In this document: in pieces, positions 11,002 to 22,210 of the stretch
Numbering within the stretch: position 1 is the first letter of the stretch
Layout of the letters: each line of letters begins with the position of its first letter
Source of the DNA: Coniella vitis
Lineage: Eukaryota; Ascomycota; Sordariomycetes; Diaporthales; Schizoparmaceae
Direction: 5' to 3'
Assembly (NCBI GenBank): GCA_011317545.1
Contig: WUJK01000003.1
Span: 2,356,001 to 2,420,000, forward strand
DNA length: 64,000 bases
Notes under the pieces: generated by a model
The model's database searches: none
What the model saw: the letters and a program-made list of their open reading frames with translations, nothing else
Told to the model about the DNA's origin: nothing
Position numbers and translations under genes: made by a program

Positions 11002-13138
11002 ATGGCAAGTGGCAGTACCGCGCCGCCGATAGCAATGGCGAATCCTCCCTACTCCCTCCTAGACCACGACGCCAGCACCGTCTCCTCTCCACTCAGCGAG
11101 GTTGTCGAAGACAAAGACACAGACCAGATGGATGCTGAGTTGAAGAGCAACCTTTCCGACGACGAACAGCCAGTCCAACCCAAACTATCCTTCTCCACAG
11201 CCCCTGCCATACAAGATGACTCCGATTCCTTGAGCGAGATCGACTCAGAAGCCAGCACAGAGCGCCTGTACGATACCCCGCGCAAGAGCGACGCCCAAAC
11301 CATTACCACAATAAAAGCGGTTGAAGAGCCAGAACCAGAGCCTCGCAAGGCACTTCGCTCTCTGAACAGGAGCCCATCTAAGCTACAAGAACAAGCACAG
11401 GCGGACATACATGTTGAATCTGCTGGTGACGACAATGACGAGCTTTCTGAAGCTTCTATAAGCGACAGTGAGATCAACTCAGAAAAAGAAGACGTCGAGA
11501 TACGAAAGTCTACACGCTCGACTACTCAAAAGCCGCGTCAGTCAGTCGTCGCGGCAAGTGGCGAGTCGTCCGCGGATTCAAGGAAGCGCAAGCGACTGGC
11601 TCTTGCAGAGCGGATTGACGAAACTGACCGCCCTCGAAAAAGAGCCAATTCAGTCAATAACTCTAGCGCCGGGACATCGTCGCTATCTAATGTATTGTCG
11701 GAAGGTTTGGCCCAGACAGATTCAGTCGAGGCCAGAAGCGCCGAGCAGTCCGACGCCGAGCATGACACAGTCATGAAGGGCATTGAAGACGTTGCCGAAT
11801 CGGTCGAGAAACCTACGAGCGAGCTACCTACCAGATCCAAAAAGTCAAAGCGCAGTACTACAAGGAGGCGGAAGGGCTCTATCGAGGAGGCTCATGCTAC
11901 AGCAGTGGCCCAGGATGCAGAAGAGCAGACTGCAGAACACCAGCCTGCCGAGGAAGAGGTGGTCGAGACTGCCGAGATTGACGAAGAGGCTGAAATTGCT
12001 CACAAGAATGAAGAAGAGTGTAAGGACTTTACATGCCAAGAATCATGTCTCCTGCAATCACTGACTCAAATAAATCTTTACAGTGGAAAGAAAGAGACAT
12101 GCATTTGAGCAGCTGGGGACGATAGAAAAGCAATTCGCAGTTCTACGAGATCGGTAAGGACCGTCCAAATACCTAGAGGTGCTCTTGTGAACGGTGCTAA
12201 CCAATCCTGTTCCTTCCAGGCTCTACGAAGAACGCCTCGCCCAGCTGAACGAAGAACAGGCCTTGTTAGAAGGGGACAATCCAACCCATCCCGAGTATCT
12301 CGCGATGATGCAATGCATCGACAGCCGCCGCAATGATAGACTGAAAGTGACCGAACTCGAATATGAATTCAACATGGATGCCTTGAACCGCTGGGCCGTG
12401 GCTCGCAGAGCTCAAATCCTGTCACAGTTTTACCAAAGCGTGCGAGAATCTCGAGAAAAGACTCTTGATGAGCTTGGAAAACAGTGGTATGAGATACAAC
12501 ACGAGCGCAGAAAGAACGCCAATCCTATACCAGATTATGGCTTCCGCTTCCCCAAAACGAAAGCGCTACAAAAGAAACAGGCTATTGCACACAGCAAGGA
12601 GACATCTATATTGGCCGGCATTGCTCAGCATCATGGATTCCCAGCTGCGCCTGAGATGAAGACTGCGTCGCAGGCTGAGATTGAAGAGGATTTTGAAGCC
12701 ATGAATGTGAGTTCTTAGTCCAAAAGCATACTTTTTTGTTCCAGCTGCGTGATACTGACACGATGGTAGCGTGCTCGGCAGAGTATTATGGGTAATTTGC
12801 AGCAAGCACAACCTGTGCTCAATGAGTATGGTGCTGTTTCTTTTGGGCGGAATTTAGGACCAGCTGGGGAGCAGTTTCTGGAGCAAACACCATGGGCAAA
12901 CCCAAAGCACCCATCTCATGGTTCACGGCGGCAATCACATGGGGCTTATGCTGGCCCCCCAGCATTTCAAAACCAACCTAAACATTTGCACCAACATGCA
13001 GGCGCCGCTTGGTTTGCAAATGGTCAAACCAATGGAGACTCAATACACAAACACTCTGCAGCAGCAGAGCAAGACCCGGGACAAGCACGAAAGTCGGGCG
13101 AGGCAACAAAACATAAGCGTGAGGGCGTTGTAATATGA
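11002..13138 (+). CDS. Sds3/Dep1-type subunit of the Rpd3L histone deacetylase complex
   Basis: Exons 11002-12019, 12084-12153, 12220-12706, 12770-13138 (introns 64, 66 and 63 nt). 647 aa. The start ATG at 11002 sits in a strong context (CAGCCATGG). The N-terminal half is disordered and acidic/serine-rich with basic clusters (SRKRKRLALAER, DRPRKRA, RSKKSKRSTTRRRK) that could be nuclear localisation signals. The Sds3-like core is created only by splicing: exon 1 ends in 'NEEE', exon 2 gives 'ERKRHAFEQLGTIEKQFAVL' and exon 3 'YEERLAQLNEEQALLEG..HPEYLAMMQCIDSRR', the coiled-coil pattern shared by Sds3, Dep1 and BRMS1. Known role: scaffolding Sin3-Rpd3 for gene silencing. Whether it is the Sds3 or the Dep1 orthologue cannot be settled here; the long acidic N-terminus favours Dep1. 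Confidence 0.82.
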
Positions 13139-13708
13139 TGCACCTTGTGTGGTCTGGGATCTTTGGAGTTGCGATACCCCTGGGATTGGAGGTTATTTCT
13201 TCGTCGTTCTTTTTCGATGGGCTTCTCGCATTATTGCGTTACACTGACAGCGACTTGCTGCACCTACTACGATTGACTGCAAGTGATGCAGCTTAGGGTT
13301 TCATCCAGGAGTTTGAATTTGGGGCTTCCATATGAATGAGTGGAGATGGTACAGAGCGATCTATGCATTGGCTGCGAGCCTTCCAAAACCTCTAAATTTC
13401 CGTCAACTGATACTGGCTTTTGGAAGATCACCGTGGAATGATATCCTTGTTTACTATTTGTACATTGCCTTAACTCTTGTGGATGCTTGTAAATTTTGTG
13501 TGACCCATTGTATAAAGCGTGTGGGTCTATATTTGACCTTGACTTGCTGCATTCTACTTCTCTTCACATGCTTCCATAATATGCTCTCGGTTTGTACCAC
13601 ACGTGGTTGTGGCGAGTGGCCAAGAATGACCGGTGAAGCCATTCATCAACAGTGTGTTCCCAATTGACTGGTTATGTATTTTGGTTTTCAATAAGATTGC
13701 GAAGAATA
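13139..13708. other. Convergent 3' intergenic region
   Basis: Between the Sds3-family gene and COA3, both pointing inward. T-rich; no gene, repeat or RNA recognised. Confidence 0.6.
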
Positions 13709-14099
13709 TCACTTCTGGCTCGGGTTTGTAGCAGGTTGCGCTGGCGCGAGAGGGGCATCGGGAACCTTGACATCCTCGAACTCGTCCTGGCCGACGGCCT
13801 TGATGGTGTACATGTCTAAAAGAAGGTGAGCACTTGAAGGTTGATAGGGATAGGTCCTTGCTTCTGGAAGCCAAGGGAACGTACAGACACCGGTCGCCAG
13901 CCCAGCCATGATCAAGCCTGTCACGGCATTCTTGACCAGGTACGGACGCCGGGCCCTGAGAAGGGCTGCGGATTGCGCATTGGCACGGTAGTAAGTCGAG
14001 TGGTCGTAACTGGTGTAGCGCTTGGGTCAGAAAGAGTCACGTCGGCAAAGGCAGAATATGTGTGAAAGGAATATGAACGACATCGACTCACCCTGCCAT
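13709..14099 (-). CDS. COA3: Cytochrome c oxidase assembly factor 3
   Basis: Three exons (minus): 14099-14092, 14009-13885, 13815-13709; introns 82 and 69 nt. The 79-aa product begins MAGYDHSTYYRANAQSAALL. Coa3 is a single-pass inner-membrane protein that binds newly made Cox1 and couples its translation to complex IV assembly. Visible features: the basic motif 'LLRARRPYLVKN' before the membrane segment, the helix 'AVTGLIMAGLATGVYMYTI', and the acidic intermembrane-space part 'VGQDEFEDVKVPDAP', all hallmark positions of fungal Coa3. No long presequence, as usual for this family. The 8-nt first exon holds only the start codon plus five bases; an acceptor earlier by nine bases breaks the frame, which fixes the junction. 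Confidence 0.88.
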
Positions 14100-14927
14100 A
14101 TTGAGGTAATGAGGGGCCCGTTTCCGCGGTTGTCCGTGGTCGCCCGAGGAGGAAGCGCAAAACGAGAATCAGATGTCCGCAACGTACAAGAAAATCCATG
14201 TTACGTAAGCTGGGTCAGTGATCTCATCCTGCGTGTGGAAGCTAGTGGAGCTCAAACAGGGGTAGCACAGTCAATTCAGCAACAGTGGACCAAGTTGCTT
14301 TGCACCGCGCTTACCATGTACACTTTCGAATTTCAATAGTGTTGCTTGCCTGCCATTTGTGAACCTCACACTCACCCACCCAGCCAACCAGCTTGCCAAC
14401 TCCCCCGTGCCAATTCTGCCTCCAGCAACCCAGGACAATTCAACGTCTGAACACGACACTAGTATTTCGCAACGGATTTGGCCTCGACTGTTCGGCGGTC
14501 CCTAATTGCCGAGGCGCGTGGCGGCACCCTACTGCATCACACACAGATAAGTGCTGTGCGGCTATCCGACAAAGAATGCGACTTCAAGACCGGCCAAACC
14601 CGCCTTCACATCACTGACGGCGCCCGCCATTGCAGCAGCCCTCCGCCGGCGCAGTCGCAGCAAAGCGCCCCAGCTTGGATCGCCTGGGCATTCTCGCGCC
14701 GATATCTCGTTGCGGAGATTGATGTTCCTTGCTGCCCTAGCAGACTGGACGCCTCTGCTGCGCCTTTGCCTTGACACTGCACCATTCGCAGCCCTCATTG
14801 CCTCTAAACCAACACCCTAAGCTTCGTAGAGTAGTAGCTGGGAGGCGTCCTCCTAAAGACCTCGTCCCACGATCCCTCTGCGGATTGCCAGACCTGCGCC
14901 TCGATACGGTCGCGCTTCTTGCCCGCC
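14100..14927. other. Divergent promoter region COA3 / PTA1
   Basis: 828 bp, GC-rich towards PTA1. No gene recognised; short frames on both strands look random. Confidence 0.6.
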
Positions 14928-17539
14928 ATGACAACCGCCGACGTGCAATCCGTGAGCGAGCAGCTCAAGCAGCTGAATGAAGCCAAGAAGGCTGTCCTCA
15001 GCGACCCGCAGGCCTACTACTCACAGATTATGGTGGGAATCCTGCCTCTCGCCAGCCCAAACACCAATGTTGAGCTACGCAGATGGGCCACCAACTTCAT
15101 CGCCGAGGCTTTCGCAACACCGACACTGCCTGGCCGCGACAAGGAGGGTATGAGCCTCCAGGTCGTCGGCCACCTGCGCGCCCTCTTAGAGAATCCAAAG
15201 GAGGACCCTTATGTTCTGAAAAGTGCCATACAAGCCGCGGCGAGCATATACCCGCATGCGATGAGGTGGATGTACGTACAAACCAATAGAGGTTACTGGC
15301 TCCAACGCCTGCCTGCACTATGTTCCGAACACATTCACGTCACTGTGACACTTGCGAACTCTTTGCGCGGGTGTACTTCAACGTGCATCTGGGCAGCTTT
15401 GCTAACATATACTTCTCAGAATACACAATTCCTATGAGCGAGGCCCATGGGATGAATTGATGGCCATAAAACAGAGAATTCTGCGCATGTGGGATGACGC
15501 TGCATCGTCCATGAAGGCGTGTTGTGTAAAGTTCGCCCAACGTGTCATTCTTGCGCAGACAACAGCTGTCAATATGGACAAGGTAAGATTGTAACCCATT
15601 TCTCCTGGGCGGGCGGTCGGTTTCCGGTATTCTCGATGGGAAGTATTGACGCGTCTCTAGCGCAACGGACTAGAAGTGTCCTTGGGAATGGTTCCGGCGG
15701 ATCATGCATTTCTCGACGTACGACAACTAGAAGCGGAGGCCACCGGGCTTCTTGATCGAATGCTAAGTGTGCTTCAAGAAAGCAGCAGGTATGCCGCAAT
15801 ATCAAGGCCGTCTTCGCATTTCCAGAGCACCTACTTACACCACACTACTTCACAGTGATGCCCTTGTGGTCGATGGCACTTTGAACTGTCTGGCCGTTCT
15901 CATCCGCTCCCGGCCCTCAACCTCGAATCGAGTCCTGAATGCCGTTCTGAGCTTCAACCCCCTGAAACTCGCAAATTCTCCTATGACCCCCAAGACACGA
16001 GTGCTCCTCAAATCCATGGAGAAGACGACCAGACAGCTCTTAATGCATCTCCTACGGCGGTACGAAAACCAAGTTTCGTGTTATTTGTGGATGGTGAGAC
16101 TGACAATTCTGTAGTGATCCACAAAACCAGTGGGCTCCCCGGATACACGCTCATGTGGAGCGCCTCATGCGCTCGCGGGCTGAGATTCTCGAAGGTGCTG
16201 GCCTCAAGAGGCCCCTCGCAGAGCCACAGCCTCAGCCAGATGTCAAACGCCAACGGGTTGAGCCTGTCCTAGTACCAGTCAGTCCCGTGGCGCCGCCGCC
16301 AAACAGCCTTGCAGCTTTATTCACACTTGATGGAAACCCTTCGTTAGCAGCACTTGATGCCTCAAAAGTCCCAGTTGACATCGCTGCCAAAATCATTGTC
16401 TCTACTCTTTCGCGAATCGACCACCAGACCTTTGACAATGCGGTCCGGACCATTGGCGAGCGTCTCATGGCCAAGGCGGCAGCTCAGGTCCCAGCGCCGG
16501 ACCCACAGACTTCTCCTCTTGATGTTGAGGATGACGATGATTATGAACCCGACTATATGATGGCCGAAGACACAGAGCAGATCCTCAACAAGCTGGATGG
16601 AACGCAGCGAGAGGAGCAGCAACAGCAGGCTGATGCCGCATCATTGGCTCTAGGACCCTACAAACTGCCGCCTCCGCCAGCACTTACCCCAGATGCGGCA
16701 GCATCCGCAGGCCAGGTAACAGTGGCTCGAGTTCTTGAAGCTGTTCGAACACTCGAAGATCCACCGGTCAAGAAGGCCAAGGCTGGTATCAACCGACTCG
16801 CAGCGAGCTCATACGACAGAGAGTCGATGTTGACATTTATCGTGCGCTTGGGCACCCGCTCAAGCGCTGGGCTCGAAAATATCACCGTCAAACAGGAAGA
16901 CAGCACTGCTGTTGTGCCTCGTAACTCCTTGAGCGGTAATGCCATTCGTGACCGGCTCTACGCCTACGTCCTCGAGGATTTCCGCAAGCGCATCGATATT
17001 GCGGTCGCCTGGCTTTGCGAGGAATGGTACAGCGACAAGCTATTCAGCAAGCAAAACCCAGGCGCTCCATTACACTATAAAAAATGGGCATTCAAGCTCG
17101 TTGAGGGGTTCTTTCCCTATCTGAATCCTTCAGATAAGGTTCTAATGCGGTTTCTCGGTGAGTTACCCGAGCTCAACAAGGATATTTTGGCCAAAGTTAC
17201 GCACTTGTGTGCCGATCCATCCATGGTCCAGCTTGCACTCACAAGTTTGCTGTACCTGGTGATGATGAAACCACCAGTTCGGGAAGCTGCACTCGACACT
17301 GTCCAGGATATCTGGGTTGAATGTAAGTCATTTGGCAGCGTGCAAGATCAAAAGAATGACACGAACATAGTCACTATTACTCAACTTCGAATATAAGGCT
17401 AATTGGAGTTATAGATGAGGATGCTCGGCCTATGGCAGCAAAATACCTTGCAAAATGGCGTCCAGGTTTCATTGATTCAAAGACTTCACTAGGTGGTGCG
17501 GACGATGCCACTGCTCGAGCCCCAGCTGTTGCAGCTTAA
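14928..17539 (+). CDS. PTA1: Symplekin/Pta1 subunit of the mRNA cleavage and polyadenylation factor
   Basis: Six exons: 14928-15271, 15420-15582, 15661-15788, 15856-16059, 16115-17322, 17415-17539 (introns 148, 78, 67, 55 and 92 nt; frames all agree). 723 aa. Pta1/symplekin is the scaffold of CPF that links Ssu72 and the endonuclease module to RNA polymerase II. The N-terminal half is HEAT-like helical ('LRRWATNFIAEAF', 'WDELMAIKQRILRMWDDA', 'LNAVLSFNPLKLA'), followed by a proline/glutamine-rich linker with a basic NLS-like stretch 'DVKRQRVEP' and acidic 'EDDDDYEPDYMMAED', then a second helical region ('RDRLYAYVLEDFRKRIDIAVAWL', 'YLNPSDKVLMRFLGELPELN'). It is shorter than animal symplekin, as in other fungi. 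The ATG at 14928 is preferred over the upstream TTG. Confidence 0.9.
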
Positions 17540-18196
17540 GCTTTGCAATTCGACGACCGTGCATAGAATCATTGGGGTTCTTGCAAAAGTGTATCTTAGA
17601 AACCGGTTGTTTGGCGATATCAGCCTTTGTACAGTACTTGAAGCACGGAATTTGCTGGAAAGCATAGCATGGATTTGCGCAGGCAACCATTGAATTGGAA
17701 GGGTATGGTTCTAGCCTTGGTTGTCAAGCCAAGCACCTAAAGCAAAGGCAAAGTCTTGGGCTTGGGGCAGCTTGTATGCTCCCTTTGGTTTTAGGTTTTG
17801 AAGCATAAGGTAGACAGATGCTCGACGAGGCTAGAGAGCGGCTTACCAGGAACATATCTGGATTGCTTGGCTTTGGGAATGAAGGACAGATGCACGGTAA
17901 CGTCGCAAAGCTCATCGCCTACTCAACCCGAGGCCCAAGGTTGGGTCATATTGATTCTTATAAAGAAACAGATTTTCAACTGAATCCCTGTGTATAAGAG
18001 TTATTTTACAGTCCATGTAATTGCTCTTTATATTATTTCGGGGTAGATACTCCGAGAATCTTGAAGTTGTCCAAGATGAGCATTTAACCTGATTGGGCCC
18101 CTATATCCGTTAACCCAGCTACAGAAAGCAAGACAATCATACCTCAATGAATTAGCACCGCAGCCCCTTGAGGTCTCCGTTAAAACAAACAAAAGT
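17540..18196. other. Convergent 3' intergenic region
   Basis: Between PTA1 and the oxidoreductase gene, both ending here. AT-richer than the flanks; no gene or repeat recognised. Confidence 0.6.
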
Positions 18197-19948
18197 TTAG
18201 TCCTCGATATCTAGTTTCCCCTCCACCTCTTGAGCCCACCAATCCGCCCAGTCTACAACCTTTTTCCCCTTCCGCGCTTCTTCAGCGCAAAAGACCATAG
18301 CATGGCTGCGAATGACCTCATCGAGCGTGCATCGTATGACCTCCCTCTGCGCCCTTTCACGGGTCCAACCTTCGTGGCTCTTATTCTTGACCAAATCAAT
18401 GGCCTCGACAAACTGCCTGGCCAGACCCAGGTCACCACCGCCGTGACCCAGGCTCTCCATGCTGGGTGTGTGCGTCGTCGTTCGCCCCGTATTGAAGTCT
18501 TCAACCGTGATGGTATACGAGTCTGCGTAGATTTCGCCATTGACGCCGTAGAAGCGCGTGAACCGCTCGCATTGCCGCTTTGTTTGGGCAACCATGTGGA
18601 ACGTCGCCTGCTTGGCGCCTCGGCTGCCCAAATTGTCGGCCATGGGATTGTGCTCACAAGTTACTGCTGGCATTGCCGTGGTCGATGACGGGATATCATC
18701 GTCCCACGTAATGGTGACAACTTGTTCGTCAAGCACATCATTATCACTCTCGTAAACACATCGTCCAAACCAATTGCGCTTGGCAATTTCAGCATCGGGC
18801 GTATCTGGGTTATAGTCTTCGGCCAGCTTGGCCAGCAGCGACTCGTGACCCCGCGGCCCTGTGCCAAAATCTTCAATCTCGGGCAGCACGATATTCACTG
18901 GCCAGCCAGTGACGCCTGCGCCCAGACCCATAAAGGGCTTCTCGCCTGTATAGATGCGCTTGGCGGAGTACTTGCACGTTTGCTCGACAGGACATGACAG
19001 GCAATTCGTAGCTGAGCCTGCGCCGATGGGTTTCCGGCTCTTTTTGAAATATTGCAGTCGCCCGCTGCTTGAAACTGTCGCCGGAAGATGTGGGCGTTGT
19101 TGGTGGTGATCTACGCCATCGTACTTGACAGGCGAGCAAAGCAGCCACAGAAGCACGTCAATGTCATGACAGCTTTTTGTCAACAGACTAGGCGCCGTGG
19201 TGTCCTCCCTCCGCCAGTTTCCCCTTACATAACTGTGCGTGAAGTGCCACCACCCGACAGGTTCTGTATGCACAACTGAGAGCACATCGCCAATGACGCG
19301 CTCTTCGAGCAGCAGCCGCCTTAGAGCAACATTATGCGGGCTGTAGCGCAGCACATGGCCAATGGAGAAGACATTGGGCTCCCCCGTGGCCGGATCTGTG
19401 TTAGCCCGCAGAGCGCGGTACATGGCGATGCAGTCACCAAGGGTAGTGGCCAGGGGCTTCTCGCACATAATGTGCAGGCCCCCCAAGCGAGCAAGCGCCA
19501 CGACTACCTCCCGGTGCATTTCGTCGAGCACACAGACAAAGACGCCGTCTACCCCGGGCGGAACATTGGCTTCACCTGCTGCAACACGGCGCCGACGGTC
19601 TGTTTCGTAAGTGACGAAGTCTGTCCAGGAGGAGAAGGACTCGCCTTCGCGGGGCTCTTGCTCTAAGGGATCGCTGCGGAGGCCCCAGAGGTAAGTGCGG
19701 CCAAAGGAGGCACGCTTGAAGGCATGGGGTTCTGCGACGGCGGCGATGAGGCCGTTCGTGACAGTGGTGACAGCGTGGGCGTAGGCCTGGCCGCGGGAGC
19801 CGGCGCCGATGACGAGGAGGCGGGGTGGGTTCGCGGAAGGGGTTGGACGCGTGGGTTGGCTGAGATGGATAGGTTTATCGGTGGAAATGACGGGACCTGG
19901 CTCGGCGAGAGGTCGGGCGGGCGGCGAGTCCTCTGCGCGGCTGCCCAT
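18197..19948 (-). CDS. Gfo/Idh/MocA-family NAD(P)-dependent oxidoreductase with a Cys cluster
   Basis: Single exon, 583 aa. The N-terminal Rossmann fold shows 'LLVIGAGSRGQAYAHAV' (GAGSRG at 48-53), and the family lysine lies in 'CEKPLATT' (EKP at 163-165). A substrate-domain motif 'TKSCHDIDVLLWLL' (from 258) supplies the usual K..H..D arrangement. Enzymes of this family oxidise or reduce sugars, inositols or amino-sugar derivatives, or act on protein glycans. The substrate cannot be read from sequence. An unusual internal insert has CxxC-x5-C (Cys316, 319, 325: 'CLSCPVEQTCKYSAKRIY'), which could bind metal. The first 40 residues are proline-rich and poorly conserved, with no clear targeting signal. 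Length is well above the 330-400 aa of simple family members, because of the insert and the long middle part. Confidence 0.82.
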   Translation of the reverse strand: MGSRAEDSPPARPLAEPGPVISTDKPIHLSQPTRPTPSANPPRLLVIGAGSRGQAYAHAVTTVTNGLIAAVAEPHAFKRASFGRTYLWGLRSDPLEQEPREGESFSSWTDFVTYETDRRRRVAAGEANVPPGVDGVFVCVLDEMHREVVVALARLGGLHIMCEKPLATTLGDCIAMYRALRANTDPATGEPNVFSIGHVLRYSPHNVALRRLLLEERVIGDVLSVVHTEPVGWWHFTHSYVRGNWRREDTTAPSLLTKSCHDIDVLLWLLCSPVKYDGVDHHQQRPHLPATVSSSGRLQYFKKSRKPIGAGSATNCLSCPVEQTCKYSAKRIYTGEKPFMGLGAGVTGWPVNIVLPEIEDFGTGPRGHESLLAKLAEDYNPDTPDAEIAKRNWFGRCVYESDNDVLDEQVVTITWDDDIPSSTTAMPAVTCEHNPMADNLGSRGAKQATFHMVAQTKRQCERFTRFYGVNGEIYADSYTITVEDFNTGRTTTHTPSMESLGHGGGDLGLARQFVEAIDLVKNKSHEGWTRERAQREVIRCTLDEVIRSHAMVFCAEEARKGKKVVDWADWWAQEVEGKLDIED

Positions 19949-20689
19949 GGCGACGCTGGTTCGGTCGATACTGAGGTTGAGGTGATGGTTTGTGGTGGGA
20001 ATCAGCAGGAGGAGGTGGAGACGGAGATAGCGAAGAACTGGGCCTGAAGAAGAACATATTGGCGTTCAAGGAGGAAGGAAGGTAGAGACTTATAAGGGAG
20101 GCAGTAGCATCCTGGGCCAAGCCGAGAAAGGCAACGTGCCGTCCCGACGCCGTGGTTCGTTGCGCCGGCACGGCGGTAGAAGTATACTATGTACACTATG
20201 TAGTGGAAGCAATGATAACGACACCCCGGCAGGAAATCCCCAGCTGACGGCCTGAGCGGGATGAGGTAGTGGGCTCCGTGTTGAAATCCCCCCCGCTTCT
20301 AGGGGCTCCGTAGGCGGTGTCTCGCTAATGCAGCCCTGCTGATTCGACTGCTTGGCTCTGCCCGTACTATAGTACATAGTAACATGACGTGCCACATGCT
20401 GTACTATGTACTATGCATACAGTAGCAGCATACTTCACATAATACTATGGTAGCAGCTCCAGCCCCTAGATGGGGAAGGCTCCACTATCTGTGATCATCT
20501 GCCGTTACTACTATGTATGTACAGCAAAGAACAACTGCCACTAGCTGAACAGCACTAAGCACAAAACAACAAGAGTTTAAGCAAGTCGATCCCCATCGTT
20601 CATACAACGTTACGTTCAGCTAAACCACCATCTTCCTTCCTATCGCTTCCATCTCTTTTCAGTTCGAGTACGAAACGCGACCAAATGCT
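19949..20689. other. Divergent promoter region, oxidoreductase / REX2
   Basis: 741 bp with four exact copies of the TACATAGTA/TACTATGTA 9-mer (20185-20517) and several near copies. No gene seen. Confidence 0.6.
20185..20517. repeat. Dispersed TACATAGTA element, locus 2
   Basis: Exact 9-mers at 20185-20193, 20373-20381, 20402-20410 and 20509-20517. The copy at 20402 is part of a tandem 7-bp repeat (TACTATG twice). Lies in a divergent promoter region. Confidence 0.7.
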
Positions 20690-21355
20690 ATGGCTTCCGC
20701 CGGTGATGCTCCCCTGGTGTGGATTGACTGCGAGGTAAAGATTTGCACGATATCTGATGAAATTCCTCTTATCTAACGCACCTTTGATTATTCCTACGTG
20801 ACGCTGACTTTGCAATTACCTTCATGGCAGATGACGGGGCTGGACCCTGAGAAAGAGGTAATTATTGAAATATTCTGCCTCATCACCAATAGCGACCTGG
20901 AACTCGTCGATGAAGACGGCTGGGGCGCCGTCGTCCACCAGCCAAAGGCCCGCATGGACGCAATGGACGACTGGTGCACGAGCACCCACGGTGCCAGCGG
21001 TCTGACTTCAGCCGTCATCGCATCCGATGTAACGCCTGAACAGGCTGCGGACGCGCTGCTGGCCTATATCAAGCGCTTTGTGCCAGAGCCTCGCCGTGCC
21101 TTGCTGGCGGGCAACTCTGTTCACGCGGACAAGGCCTTTCTTGCAAAGGAGCCCTATCGCAAGGTTATCGAGCACCTGCACTACCGAATCCTCGACGTAA
21201 GCTCCATCAAAGAGGCCGCTCGGAGGTGGAACCCCCAAGCTATCGCGGGCGCTCCACGCAAGAAGGCGCTCCACCAGGCAAAGGACGACATTCTCGAGAG
21301 CATCCAAGAGGCCAAGCACTACAAGACAACCATCTTCCAAGCGGACGGCCATTAA
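20690..21355 (+). CDS. REX2: Oligoribonuclease (DEDDh 3'-5' exonuclease)
   Basis: Exons 20690-20734 and 20831-21355 (96-nt intron GTAAAG..GGCAG). 189 aa. It degrades 2-5 nt RNA remnants to mononucleotides; in yeast Rex2 works in mitochondria and on small nuclear RNAs. DEDDh motifs are present: 'WIDCEMTG' (Exo I, D and E; it straddles the intron), 'GNSVHADKAFL' (Exo II, D), and 'RILDVSS' followed by 'HQAKDDILESI' (Exo III, H and D). Length fits bacterial and fungal Orn. The start lacks an obvious mitochondrial presequence, so a cytosolic form, or an unseen upstream exon, is possible. Another ATG lies 5 nt upstream, out of frame (20685). Confidence 0.92.
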
Positions 21356-21779
21356 TGATTATGAACCAAATCCCTTTGCGGGGTGCCTTTCAGGCGGCAA
21401 GCTTCCTCCCAACGTTGCGAGAAGCTTCCCTGGATCACAAGCTAAACTTCCGACGTTTTACGCGCACAACTGTATATTTAAGCCGCGCTAGACACCACTT
21501 CGATCCTGTTGTACAGATACAGAAACGTGCCGTGGAATCTTCAAACATGTGCATAAACTCTTACTTATAAGCCGACAGACTGATCACCCTGGAAGAAGCT
21601 CTGTTCTCACTGACCAATGAACTCTTGTCAAGTGCACACGCGCTCCGGGCGATCATCGCTATACAACGCGACTGGTCCTTCATCCCGGACCACAAGGACG
21701 CCTATATTCACTCATCCTGATCTGTCGCTAGTTGCGGTCCCTTCCTTTTCCTGAGTAACATGTCAGGAACAGAGTGCAT

Positions 21780-22210
21780 GACAATGGCGATGTATTTGGT
21801 GATATGATCATCCTCCAGGGACGCATCCTCGCCCTAGAAGTGCGTTACATTCCGAACTTGATATGTACGCTGTCGGAAGCCGTAGCACCTTCATGAAGTA
21901 GCCAAAATTCGGGCGTAAGAAGGTCATCGCATGGCTTTTGGAGCATGGTGCCGATGTTCACTGTACGTTACTCTGCAGCTGCTACCGATATTGACAAAAA
22001 CCACCTGGCATAGTAGGGCTGGGATTTGGACTCCAAGGTCTTGCTCCTCGTCATTCTATGGACAAATGGCCCCGGTCCAAGGCTGGCGACAAAGCTATGC
22101 TCAAGTGGCCATGGAGCTACTTGAGAAAGGGGTTGTGTTAACTCCTTCTACGTATCGCGCTTCAGTGGCTTGTGCTGGGAATCCTGCACAGAGAAGGTGC
22201 CAGAGATGAT
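21780..22210 (+). pseudogene. Possible remnant of an ankyrin-repeat gene
   Basis: One frame near 21905-21955 reads 'FGRKKVIAWLLEHGADVH' between stop codons, matching the ankyrin consensus helix-turn (G.KEVV.LLLEHGADVN). After a frame change 'YSAAAATDID' resembles the next repeat start, and about 150 bp on, 'VAMELLEKGVVLTPSTY' resembles another repeat. Stops and frame changes separate the pieces and no start codon or splice structure rebuilds a gene. Ankyrin genes are common and fast-evolving in fungi, so a decayed copy is plausible, but short ankyrin-like matches can also arise by chance. Confidence 0.3.
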
